Positions 1-6,503 of a DNA stretch of 13,442 nucleotides are shown in pieces (positions within the stretch are counted from its first letter, which is position 1; every line of letters begins with the position of its first letter). The notes under the pieces are model-generated. The model was not told the DNA's origin. It saw nothing but the letters and a program-made list of their open reading frames with translations, and searched no databases. A program made the position numbers and the translations under genes. The DNA comes from Candidatus Ectomicrobium neotermitis (GTDB lineage: Bacteria; Elusimicrobiota; Endomicrobiia; Endomicrobiales; Endomicrobiaceae), in contig JAITBH010000013.1 of the NCBI GenBank assembly GCA_031283745.1, positions 1 to 13,442 on the forward strand. The letters run 5' to 3'.

Positions 1-94
1 CCCCGTCCCCTGTCCAGAATGTTAGCGAAGGAAATATCATCATTGCAATTATCAGCAAAACAAAAATTCTCTTTAAGCTATTTAATTTTTTCAT
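1..94 (-). CDS. Start of a second leader-bearing gene (partial)
   Basis: The ATG at 94, with AGGA 8 nt upstream (106-103), opens a frame encoding MKKLNSLKRIFVLLIIAMM, then IFPSLTFWTGDG, which runs off the window. It is the same secretion/anchor leader as the gene at 1464, differing at residues 13, 19 and 20. The last bases visible are GGGGACGGGG, so the poly-G tract starts here too, but its length is outside the window. The body is not visible, so whether it encodes another AlgJ-like protein is unknown. The conservation of the leader reading frame suggests it is a living gene. Confidence 0.75.
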   Translation of the reverse strand, partial: MKKLNSLKRIFVLLIIAMMIFPSLTFWTGDG

Positions 95-167
95 TGTCCC
101 GTTCCTGTTTTGATGTCAAACGCATCCGTCCGCTACCCAAAAAAAGCTCCTCTATCTTGTATTTCAT
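78..167 (-). CDS. Possible 29-codon leader peptide overlapping the second gene
   Basis: The ATG at 167 is preceded by GGAG with 6-nt spacing and opens MKYKIEELFLGSGRMRLTSK, then QERDNEKIK, ending at a TAG at 80-78. It starts in the unique spacer, crosses the orphan tRNA end and finishes 15 nt inside the leader gene that begins at 94, in a different frame. Such an overlap could couple translation. The upstream copy has no equivalent start because that position is inside the tRNA. It may equally be chance. Confidence 0.3.
   Translation of the reverse strand: MKYKIEELFLGSGRMRLTSKQERDNEKIK
121..132 (-). other. Orphan 12-nt tRNA-Arg 3' end (attachment-site-like scar)
   Basis: CGGACGGATGCG is identical to the 3' end of the tRNA-Arg gene, comprising the end of the T-stem, the acceptor 3' strand and the discriminator. 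It occurs at the junction of the repeat, with no tRNA upstream of it (the preceding bases are GGGTAG). A duplicated tRNA 3' end is the usual mark left where an element integrates at a tRNA gene. It could also simply mark the endpoint of a duplication. No integrase lies in the window. Confidence 0.6.
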
Positions 168-247
168 TTGTATCTCCGCTATCTAAAACTGTCGATGACT
201 TGAATCTATGTCGACTGCCTGCGATGGGTAGTTAAAAAGGAAGGGAT
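133..247 (-). other. Spacer between the two leader-bearing genes
   Basis: A 115-bp non-repeated stretch between the TAA of the AlgJ-like gene and the second repeat copy. It holds a 7-bp inverted pair (CTACCCA on the minus strand at 231-225 and TGGGTAG at 139-133), a smaller GTCGA/TCGAC pair near 191-215, and the first part of a possible short reading frame starting at 167. I see no convincing promoter and no hairpin with a T-run, so read-through from the upstream gene is likely. Confidence 0.5.
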
Positions 248-1464
248 TTATACTTGTTTTTTGAGGTAATCATAAACCCCGTTTAACATTTGCTCAAACC
301 GTCCGCCGTAAAAAGACTTTTGAACATAGATGATAATTATGATGTCGTTGTCATCGATGATTTTCTTTATGTCAGCCTTAATCTCGATCTCCTGATTATA
401 GTATTGGGTGACATTTTTATCGCTTATAAAGTGTGATGCTTTGAGCTGTTTTACATACTGCTCGACAAAAGAATCTCCCAATACGACTATTTTTGTTTGA
501 TTCTCCTTTTTGGAAGCTTCGTAAACTATATAAGGAAACTCCAACTTCTTTTGCATAAACGCATTTTCTAATGAGTGGAATAACTTAAGGTTGTTTAATG
601 CATATACTTCATATAAATCTGAAGTGCTTGAAATCTCTACCAATTTAATTTTTGGAATTTCCCAATCCGTTTTATATCTCGTCTTGAGATATTTTAAGGT
701 TTCAATTACTGCTATCCCCGCTCCATAGCGATTCCAGTGAGCATCATAAAATGAAACCGTCTCTATACCGTTTAACTGCACATCGTTTTCCAAAAAATCC
801 TGAGCATTGAAATAATTTATGTCGTTCTTTTTTAAGAAACCATTATAAGTTTCCCGCATTTTATCAGCATCGTTCTTATAATAGTATTCAAAATATCTAT
901 AGTATGGATTGATTTTATGTCCATATACTTTCTTCCACCCAGAATAAGCAGACACAAACAAAATTTTTTTACCTCTCTTGTTTAATTCTTGTTGAACATA
1001 TTTTAATTTCTTGGCAGTTAAATCTATTTTCTTTAGTCCCTTATCGCCTGCACCATAAGCACGCGTGTAACTATCAAGAATCCACTTATCTGAATTGTGG
1101 CTTGGTGAATCTATAACTCTATTTTTATACGAGAGTAAGCGAAGAGCTGACAACACAAAAAACCTTTTGAAATTAGCCAAATAATACAAAGAGCTTTTGA
1201 GCCTTATAAAGAACCCTCGAAAATAAAAATAATTGTTAAACCAAGCAGTTAAATCTTTTTGATAAATTCCTAATTCAAACCCTTCAAGCAGTGGAGGTCT
1301 TTTGATAATATTTCTCACATCCACAGCGAAATTTTTCGGTTCTTTTATGAGAAGTTTAGAATTCCCCCCCCCCCGTCCCCTGTCCAGAATGTTAGTGAAG
1401 GAAATGTCAACATTGCAATTATCAAAAAAACAAAAATTCTCTTTAAGCTATTTAATTTTTTCAT
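248..1464 (-). CDS. Poly-G-interrupted AlgJ/AlgX-like O-acetyltransferase (SGNH fold), out of frame as sequenced
   Basis: The gene begins at the ATG at 1464, with AGGA 8 nt upstream. The leader MKKLNSLKRIFVFLIIAML is a basic-plus-hydrophobic signal or anchor, followed by TFPSLTFWTGD and 11 G. With 11 G, translation ends at the TAA at 1347-1345 after 39 codons. With 12 or 9 G it continues through NSKLLIKEPKNFAVDVRN into the body, about 405 residues. The body alone is open from a GTG at 1324, which has no ribosome-binding site. It carries an AlgJ/AlgX-like N-terminal region (WFNNYFYFRGFFIRLKSS), a DAHWN motif (D194/H196 counted from 1324) and LGDSF (S285). The Asp-His...Ser order and spacing resemble the triad of alginate O-acetyltransferases AlgX/AlgJ. 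Expected role: extracytoplasmic acetylation or deacetylation of a polysaccharide; substrate unknown. It is clearly richer in A+T than alaS. Alternatives are a sequencing error in the tract, or a decayed gene. The intact body and the repeated leader argue for a switchable gene. Confidence 0.72.
1364..1374 (-). repeat. 11-bp homopolymeric G tract (slippage site)
   Basis: Eleven consecutive C on the plus strand, or G on the coding strand, lie 91 nt into the coding sequence, immediately after the GGGGAC that ends the leader. It is the only long G/C homopolymer in the window; the next longest is C6 in the infC-rpmI gap. In an A+T-rich genome such a tract is improbable by chance and is prone to slipped-strand change. 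Its length sets whether the leader and body are in frame: 11 is out of frame, 12 and 9 are in frame. Confidence 0.9.
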
Positions 1465-1502
1465 TGTCCCGTTCCTGTTTTGAGGTCAAACGCATCCGTC
1501 CG
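1371..1502 (-). repeat. 132-bp direct repeat, copy at tRNA-Arg
   Basis: Matches 1-132 at an exact offset of 1370 with six mismatches and no gaps (about 95%). It contains the 12 nt of the tRNA 3' end, the tRNA-gene spacer, the ribosome-binding site, the 28-codon leader, GGGGAC and the first four G of the tract. The match stops sharply inside the tRNA gene at 1502/1503. At the other end it runs up to the window edge of the partner copy. Confidence 0.97.
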
Positions 1503-1562
1503 GACTTGAACCGGAATCCTCGGCTCCGGAGGCCGATGCTCTATCCATTAAGCTACGGACGC
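1491..1562 (-). tRNA. tRNA-Arg (anticodon CCG)
   Basis: A 72-nt cloverleaf: acceptor GCGTCCG/CGGATGC (one G-U pair), D-arm GCTTAATGGATAGAGC, anticodon stem-loop TCGGC-CTCCGGA-GCCGA with anticodon CCG (reads CGG, Arg), a 4-nt variable loop and T-arm TCCGG-TTCAAGT-CCGGA. The discriminator base is G and the 3' CCA is not encoded (TTT follows). It lies 9 nt after alaS and 26 nt before the ATG of the poly-G-controlled gene. Its last 12 nt (1491-1502) belong to the direct repeat and recur at 121-132. Confidence 0.97.
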
Positions 1563-1571
1563 AAAACTCAT

Positions 1572-4211
1572 TTATTTTTGAGGCTTGATATATTTGTTGA
1601 TGTTCTTTATGGCTGCCTCAAGTTCCGTCAAAGACTTGCTTCCACCTTGTGCAAAATCTGCCTTTCCTCCACCGGAACCTTTGATGTCAGAAGCAAATGC
1701 TTTTGCGATATTGCCTGCATTAAACCCTTGCTTAACATAGTCGGAAGTTATCGAAACGATAAAAGAGATTTTTCCTTCGCTCTCTGAGGCAGCTAAAACT
1801 ATAACTGATCCCATCTTGCCTTTAATTTTGTCGGATAAATCCCTCAAAGTTTTGATGTCAGCACCCTCAATAAAAACGGGCAAAACCTCTACACCGTCAA
1901 CGTTTTTGGCTGACTTGATATAAGAATTTATGTCTTGAGAAATTTGACGGCTTTTGAGTAGTGCCAACTCTTGCTCAAGATTTTTTATCTCAGCTTTTTG
2001 CTTTTGAATTTTATCGAAAATTTCAGTTTTAGACGCATTTAGAGCTTGTGCGATTTTTAGAATTTCTGTCTCCTCATCTAAGACATAGTTCTCGGCAGCC
2101 CTGCCCGCAGCCGCCTCAATTCTGCGAACTCCAGCACCGACAGAATATTCCGAAATGATCTTAAAAAACCCTATGTCCCCAGTCCTGTTGATATGCGTCC
2201 CACCACAAAGCTCCATCGAATAAATCTCATCTTTACCCGCTGGGCGGACTGTTACAGTTCTGACAAGCTCGCCGTATTTTTCTCCAAACAAAGCCACTGC
2301 ACCCAAATTTCTTGCTTTTTTTATGTCCATCGTTTCGATTGTTATGGGCATATTTGCCCTTATGACATCATTGACCTTGTGCTCAACCTTGAGCAAATCC
2401 TCTTTTGTAAGAGCCGAAAAGTGGGTGAAATCAAACCTCACATATTCGTCTGAAACCAAAGACCCTGCTTGAGCGATATGATCTCCCAGAACATCTTTTA
2501 AGGCTTTTTGGAGCAAATGCACACAGGTATGATGCCTTGCTATATCCCCTCTGCGGGAAAAATCCACCTCTAAATTGACCTCTTGACCAACCTTTATGCA
2601 GCCTTGACCGACCTTAACTTTATGCAAAAACAAATTTCCTACGGGCTTAAAAACATCAAAAACCTTTGCACTAAAGTTGCCGTTTGAAACGTTGCCCTTA
2701 TCTCCTACCTGCCCGCCTGACTCCCCATAAAAAGGTGTGTTTGAGACAACAATCTCGCCATCTTCATTTGCTTTTAGCTCGCTAACTTCCTTGCCTTCCT
2801 TTATCAAAGCCAAAACTTTTCCGACACTCTTTAAGGTTTCATACCCCTCAAACACTGTCTCGCCGACGCGTTTATAGAGAGCCGCATAAAAAGAGACATC
2901 CTTTTCGCCCGAGCCGCCCCAAGCCGCCCGCGACTTTTTTTGTGCTTTTGCTTGAGCTGCCTTAAAACCAAGCTCGTCAATTTTTAAGCCGTTTTCTGCT
3001 GCAATTTCTTTGGTGAGATCTTGAGGAAAACCATAAGTGTCATAAAGCTTAAACACATCATTTCCGCTGATAACTACCTCTTTTTTGTTTTTATAGACCT
3101 TTATCATCTCCGACAAAATTTCCGTTCCGCTCTCTAAAGTTTCTAAAAACTTTTCCTCCTCAACCTTAATTATGGACTGAATATTTGAAAGCTTTGATGA
3201 CAATTCTGGGTAGGCAGGCTCCATGATCTTAAAAACAGTTTCGGCAAGAACATTGATGAAAGGTTTGCTGTATCCAAAAATTTTCCCCTGCCTTAAAGCA
3301 CGTCTTAAAATTCTCCTTAAAACATAGCCCCTGCCCTCATTTGAGGGAATTATTCCGTCTGAAATTAAAAATGTTACTGCCCTGCAATGGTCGGCTATCA
3401 TTCTGAGCTTAGATGTGGTGCTTTTATCTTGCTTTACTTTAAGTATCTCGGCTGCATTTTCCATTATCGGGACAAATAAATCCGTCTCAAAAATGCTTTT
3501 TTTGCCGCAAGCAGTAGCAGTGATCCTCTCAAGACCCATCCCCGTGTCAATATTTTTTTGAGGAAGAGGGTTTAATGAGCTATCTGCCTGCCTATCAAAC
3601 TGAGTAAAAACAAGATTCCATATTTCAAGGTATCTATCGCACTCACAACCCACCCCGCAGCTAGGCTTTCCGCAGCCAACATCCGGGCCTAAATCGATAT
3701 AAATTTCAGAGCAAGGACCGCATGGTCCCGTATCGCCCATATTCCAAAAATTGGTGTCTGCCCCCATCTTTATGATCTTTGAAGCGGGAACTATTTTTCC
3801 CCAAATTTTGCCTGCCTCATCATCATCTTTATAGATGCTTATATATAGTTTCTCGACGGGCAAACCGATATTTTTGGTCAAAAATTCCCAGCTCCAAGCA
3901 ATTGCCTCTTTCTTGAAATAGTCTCCAAAAGAAAAATTTCCAAGCATTTCAAAAAAGGTTAAGTGCCGAGTTGTTAAACCGACCTGCTCAATGTCTGAGG
4001 TTCTAAAACATTTCTGGCAGCTTGTTGCCCGCTTGAAAGTGTCTTTGCTCTGCCCAAGAAAGTTCTGCTTAAACTGTACCATGCCCGCTGATGTAAACAA
4101 AAGCGTGCTGTCTCCGGAGGGAATAAGAGAATCGGAGGCAACTATGGTTGCACCGTTTTGTTTGAAGAAATCTAAAAATGCTTTTCTGATTTGGACTGAA
4201 TTATTGTTCAT
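1572..4211 (-). CDS. alaS: Alanine-tRNA ligase
   Basis: Charges tRNA-Ala and hydrolyses mischarged Ser/Gly-tRNA-Ala. The 879 residues are full length. The class II catalytic core (1-~245) shows TSAGMVQFKQNFLG, RATSCQKCFRTSDIEQVG, GNFSFGDYF and DTGMGLERI. A helical tRNA-recognition domain follows to about 460. The editing domain has the zinc ligands HHTCVH (H561, H565) and CGGTH (C669, H673). A coiled coil (KQKAEIKNLEQELALLKSRQ) leads to the C-Ala domain with the glycine-rich GSGGGKADFAQGG. The ATG at 4211 is preceded by GAGGAG. The stop is only 9 nt before tRNA-Arg, so the tRNA is probably cut from the alaS transcript. Confidence 0.98.
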   Translation of the reverse strand: MNNNSVQIRKAFLDFFKQNGATIVASDSLIPSGDSTLLFTSAGMVQFKQNFLGQSKDTFKRATSCQKCFRTSDIEQVGLTTRHLTFFEMLGNFSFGDYFKKEAIAWSWEFLTKNIGLPVEKLYISIYKDDDEAGKIWGKIVPASKIIKMGADTNFWNMGDTGPCGPCSEIYIDLGPDVGCGKPSCGVGCECDRYLEIWNLVFTQFDRQADSSLNPLPQKNIDTGMGLERITATACGKKSIFETDLFVPIMENAAEILKVKQDKSTTSKLRMIADHCRAVTFLISDGIIPSNEGRGYVLRRILRRALRQGKIFGYSKPFINVLAETVFKIMEPAYPELSSKLSNIQSIIKVEEEKFLETLESGTEILSEMIKVYKNKKEVVISGNDVFKLYDTYGFPQDLTKEIAAENGLKIDELGFKAAQAKAQKKSRAAWGGSGEKDVSFYAALYKRVGETVFEGYETLKSVGKVLALIKEGKEVSELKANEDGEIVVSNTPFYGESGGQVGDKGNVSNGNFSAKVFDVFKPVGNLFLHKVKVGQGCIKVGQEVNLEVDFSRRGDIARHHTCVHLLQKALKDVLGDHIAQAGSLVSDEYVRFDFTHFSALTKEDLLKVEHKVNDVIRANMPITIETMDIKKARNLGAVALFGEKYGELVRTVTVRPAGKDEIYSMELCGGTHINRTGDIGFFKIISEYSVGAGVRRIEAAAGRAAENYVLDEETEILKIAQALNASKTEIFDKIQKQKAEIKNLEQELALLKSRQISQDINSYIKSAKNVDGVEVLPVFIEGADIKTLRDLSDKIKGKMGSVIVLAASESEGKISFIVSITSDYVKQGFNAGNIAKAFASDIKGSGGGKADFAQGGSKSLTELEAAIKNINKYIKPQK

Positions 4212-4224
4212 ATTCTCCTCAGCT

Positions 4225-5166
4225 CTAACGATTTATTTTGTTTGAAAAATATTCGATTGTTTTCTTTAAACCCTCTTCTAAGGTTGTTTGAGGGTTAAAA
4301 CCTAATTTCTGCCTTGCTAAGGAAATGTCAGCATGGCGTCTATCCGGGTCATCGCTTGGCAGGGCTTTATTGATAATTGTGGATTTTGATTTTGTGAGAG
4401 CTAAAACAATGTTGGCAAGCTCCTTAATTGAAAACTCGAAAGAGGCACCGATATTTACTGGCCCCTGAAAAGATTTTTCGCTAAAAAGCATACTGACAAT
4501 GCCGACTATCAAGTCGTCGACATAGCAAAAAGAACGGGTCTGCTCTCCATTGCCATAAATTGTCAAAGGCTGCTCGCTCAAAGCTTGAACAACGAAATTA
4601 GAAACCACACGGCCGTCATCATTGTCCATATACGGACCATAGGTATTAAAAATTCGGATAACTTTTATCTTGACCTTATACTTTTGAGCATAGGCAAACA
4701 TCAAAGTTTCTCCTACCCGCTTGCCCTCGTCATAGCAGCTGCGAATCCCACAAGGATTGACATTGCCCCAATAGCTCTCTTTTTGAGGATGCTGCGAAGG
4801 GTCTCCATAAATCTCGCTGGTAGAAGCTTGCAAAATGACAGCGTCATTTATGCGGGCTAAATCGAGCATATTTGCAAGACCTTTGTAGCAGGTGTTTAAG
4901 GTAAAAACTGGATCTTTTTGGTATTTGGGCGGGGAGGCTGGGCAGGCAAAATTGAGGACATAATCTATTTTTTCATTGATTGACAAAGGCTGATTGATGT
5001 CTGCATTGATGAACTTAAAGTTTGGGTTGTTGGCAAGTGATGACAAATTGCTCATATGGCCTGTATAAAAATTATCTACCGCTATAACTTTTCCTTCCTT
5101 GATCAAGGTTTTGCACAGATGGGAACCTAAAAACCCTGCACCTCCGCTGATTAGAAATGTTTTCAT
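4225..5166 (-). CDS. uxs: UDP-glucuronate decarboxylase (UDP-xylose synthase)
   Basis: Extended short-chain dehydrogenase that oxidises UDP-glucuronate at C4, decarboxylates it and reduces the product to UDP-xylose, a donor for surface glycans. Seen here: GGAGFLG (8-14) NAD site, NFACPASPPKYQ, TSE with S117/E118, and SCYDEGKR with the Y145/K149 catalytic pair. The TSEIYGDP and NPCGIRSCYDEGKR blocks are the distinctive UXS signatures separating it from UDP-glucose epimerases and dTDP-glucose dehydratases. At 313 residues it is the soluble bacterial form with no membrane anchor. Its start overlaps ugd by 4 nt, giving a two-step UDP-glucose to UDP-xylose module; alaS follows after 13 nt. Confidence 0.94.
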   Translation of the reverse strand: MKTFLISGGAGFLGSHLCKTLIKEGKVIAVDNFYTGHMSNLSSLANNPNFKFINADINQPLSINEKIDYVLNFACPASPPKYQKDPVFTLNTCYKGLANMLDLARINDAVILQASTSEIYGDPSQHPQKESYWGNVNPCGIRSCYDEGKRVGETLMFAYAQKYKVKIKVIRIFNTYGPYMDNDDGRVVSNFVVQALSEQPLTIYGNGEQTRSFCYVDDLIVGIVSMLFSEKSFQGPVNIGASFEFSIKELANIVLALTKSKSTIINKALPSDDPDRRHADISLARQKLGFNPQTTLEEGLKKTIEYFSNKINR

Positions 5167-6491
5167 TGAACCTGCCCCATCGCATAATATGTAAACCCAT
5201 TTTTTGCCAAAACTTCCTTATCGTAGATATTCCTTCCGTCAAAAATAACTTTCCCTTTCATATTGTTTTTTAAGGTTTCGATAGATATGTGCCTAAACTC
5301 ATTCCACTCGGTTATCAGAAAAAGAGCATCTACCCCTTTTGTTGCGTCATATTGATCTTGGGCATAGATTATTTTCCCGTCTAAATCTCCTAAAAGTTTC
5401 TTTGTTTCCTTCATTGCGGCGGGATCAAAAACTTTCACTTTTGCACCCAAACTTAAAAGCTTATCTATGATAACAAGGGCTGGTGCTTCCCGAATATCGT
5501 CGGTGCGGGGCTTAAAACTCAAGCCCCAAATACAAAAGACAAGCCCGCTTAATGCCTCTGGGCTTGCCTCTTTTTTATAGTGCTTCAATGTTTTTTCAAC
5601 AAGGATGGACTTTTGTTTTTCGTTTACATCATCTACAGCTTTAAGAATTTCCATACTGTAGTCGTTAATTTTGCCGACATGAATAAGTGCACAGACATCT
5701 TTTGGAAAGCATGATCCGCCATACCCAACACCGGGAAAAAGAAACTCATAGCCTATTCTCTTGTCTGCCCCGATACCTTTTCTGACATTGTTTATATCGG
5801 CGCCCACTCGTTCACACAGATTTGAAATTTCATTGATGAAAGAGATTTTGGTTGCTAAAAAACAGTTGGCAGTATATTTGGTCATCTCGGCGCTCTTTAT
5901 GTCCATCTCTATGAGCGGATGAAAAGTTCTCAAAAAAGGAGCATAAATTTCATTCATAGCTGCCATAGCTTTTGGGCTATCCGTGCCTATGACAATTCTG
6001 TCGGGCTTCATAAAATCATCTATCGCTGACCCCTCTTTTAAGAACTCGGGGTTTGATGCCATATCAAAATCATATTTTGTCTGCTGCTTTATTATTTCTC
6101 TAACCTTATCGTTTGTCCCGACAGGCACTGTAGATTTGCCGACCACAACTTTATACCCGTTCATAGCTTTGCCTATCGCTTTAGCTGCCTCAAAAACATA
6201 GGTCAGGTCTGCCTCACCGCTATCGCTCATGGGTGTTCCGACGGCTATAAAAATTACCTCTGCCTTCTTTATTGCTCCATCAATATCGGTAGAAAAAGAC
6301 AAACGCCCGTCCTCAACATTGCGTTTTATCATTTCATCAAGACCCGGTTCATAGATAGGAACTTTGCCCGAATTTAACATCGCTATCTTTTGAACGTTTA
6401 CATCGACATTGACGACATTGTTCCCGCTTTCAGCCAAACAAACTCCGCTCACTAACCCAACATATCCTGAACCTATCATGGTGATATTCAT
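5163..6491 (-). CDS. ugd: UDP-glucose 6-dehydrogenase
   Basis: Oxidises UDP-glucose to UDP-glucuronate with two NAD+ in the cytoplasm. The 442 residues are the usual bacterial length. The N-terminal NAD domain shows GSGYVG (7-12), VGTPMS and GKSTVPVGT. The central domain shows NPEFLKEGSAIDDFMKPDR, and GVGYGGSCFPKDV holds the catalytic cysteine (C261). The C-terminal UDP-binding domain has GLSFKPRTDDIREAPA. The ATG at 6491 follows a purine-rich GGAGG-type site. Its TGA overlaps the ATG of uxs (ATGA), so its product is passed to the next enzyme. Sometimes named tuaD, rkpK or kfiD in other species. Confidence 0.96.
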   Translation of the reverse strand: MNITMIGSGYVGLVSGVCLAESGNNVVNVDVNVQKIAMLNSGKVPIYEPGLDEMIKRNVEDGRLSFSTDIDGAIKKAEVIFIAVGTPMSDSGEADLTYVFEAAKAIGKAMNGYKVVVGKSTVPVGTNDKVREIIKQQTKYDFDMASNPEFLKEGSAIDDFMKPDRIVIGTDSPKAMAAMNEIYAPFLRTFHPLIEMDIKSAEMTKYTANCFLATKISFINEISNLCERVGADINNVRKGIGADKRIGYEFLFPGVGYGGSCFPKDVCALIHVGKINDYSMEILKAVDDVNEKQKSILVEKTLKHYKKEASPEALSGLVFCIWGLSFKPRTDDIREAPALVIIDKLLSLGAKVKVFDPAAMKETKKLLGDLDGKIIYAQDQYDATKGVDALFLITEWNEFRHISIETLKNNMKGKVIFDGRNIYDKEVLAKNGFTYYAMGQVQ

Positions 6492-6503
6492 TTTATCCTC
6501 CCT

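Larger units (their letters stand above)
1..132 (-). repeat. 132-bp direct repeat, second copy (cut by window edge)
   Basis: Second copy of the repeat at 1371-1502. Mismatches are at 26, 36, 40, 55, 56 and 114. Five fall in the leader reading frame and change only three residues, all hydrophobic for hydrophobic or Thr/Ile. At its upstream end (121-132) it keeps the last 12 nt of tRNA-Arg but no other part of the tRNA. It may extend beyond position 1. Confidence 0.97.

Noticed and set aside
114..119. Perfect TTGACA (-35-like) on the minus strand before the second leader ATG
   Set aside because: The position 17 nt downstream overlaps the ATG and shows no TATAAT-like box, and the other repeat copy has TTGACC. 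More likely chance.
248..1324. Treating the AlgJ-like body as a complete gene starting at GTG 1324
   Set aside because: There is no ribosome-binding site before this GTG, and homology-like sequence (KEPKNFAVDVRN) continues upstream of it in the same frame up to the G tract. A leader with a good start sits just beyond, in another frame.
1364..1374. Programmed ribosomal frameshifting at the G tract
   Set aside because: No clear slippery heptamer plus downstream stem or pseudoknot is visible. DNA slippage at an 11-G run explains the design more simply. Transcriptional slippage cannot be excluded.
1302..1787. 161-codon plus-strand frame crossing the poly-C tract, repeat, tRNA and the end of alaS
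   Set aside because: It is antisense to three confident features, runs through the tRNA, and encodes nothing family-like; it is a shadow frame.
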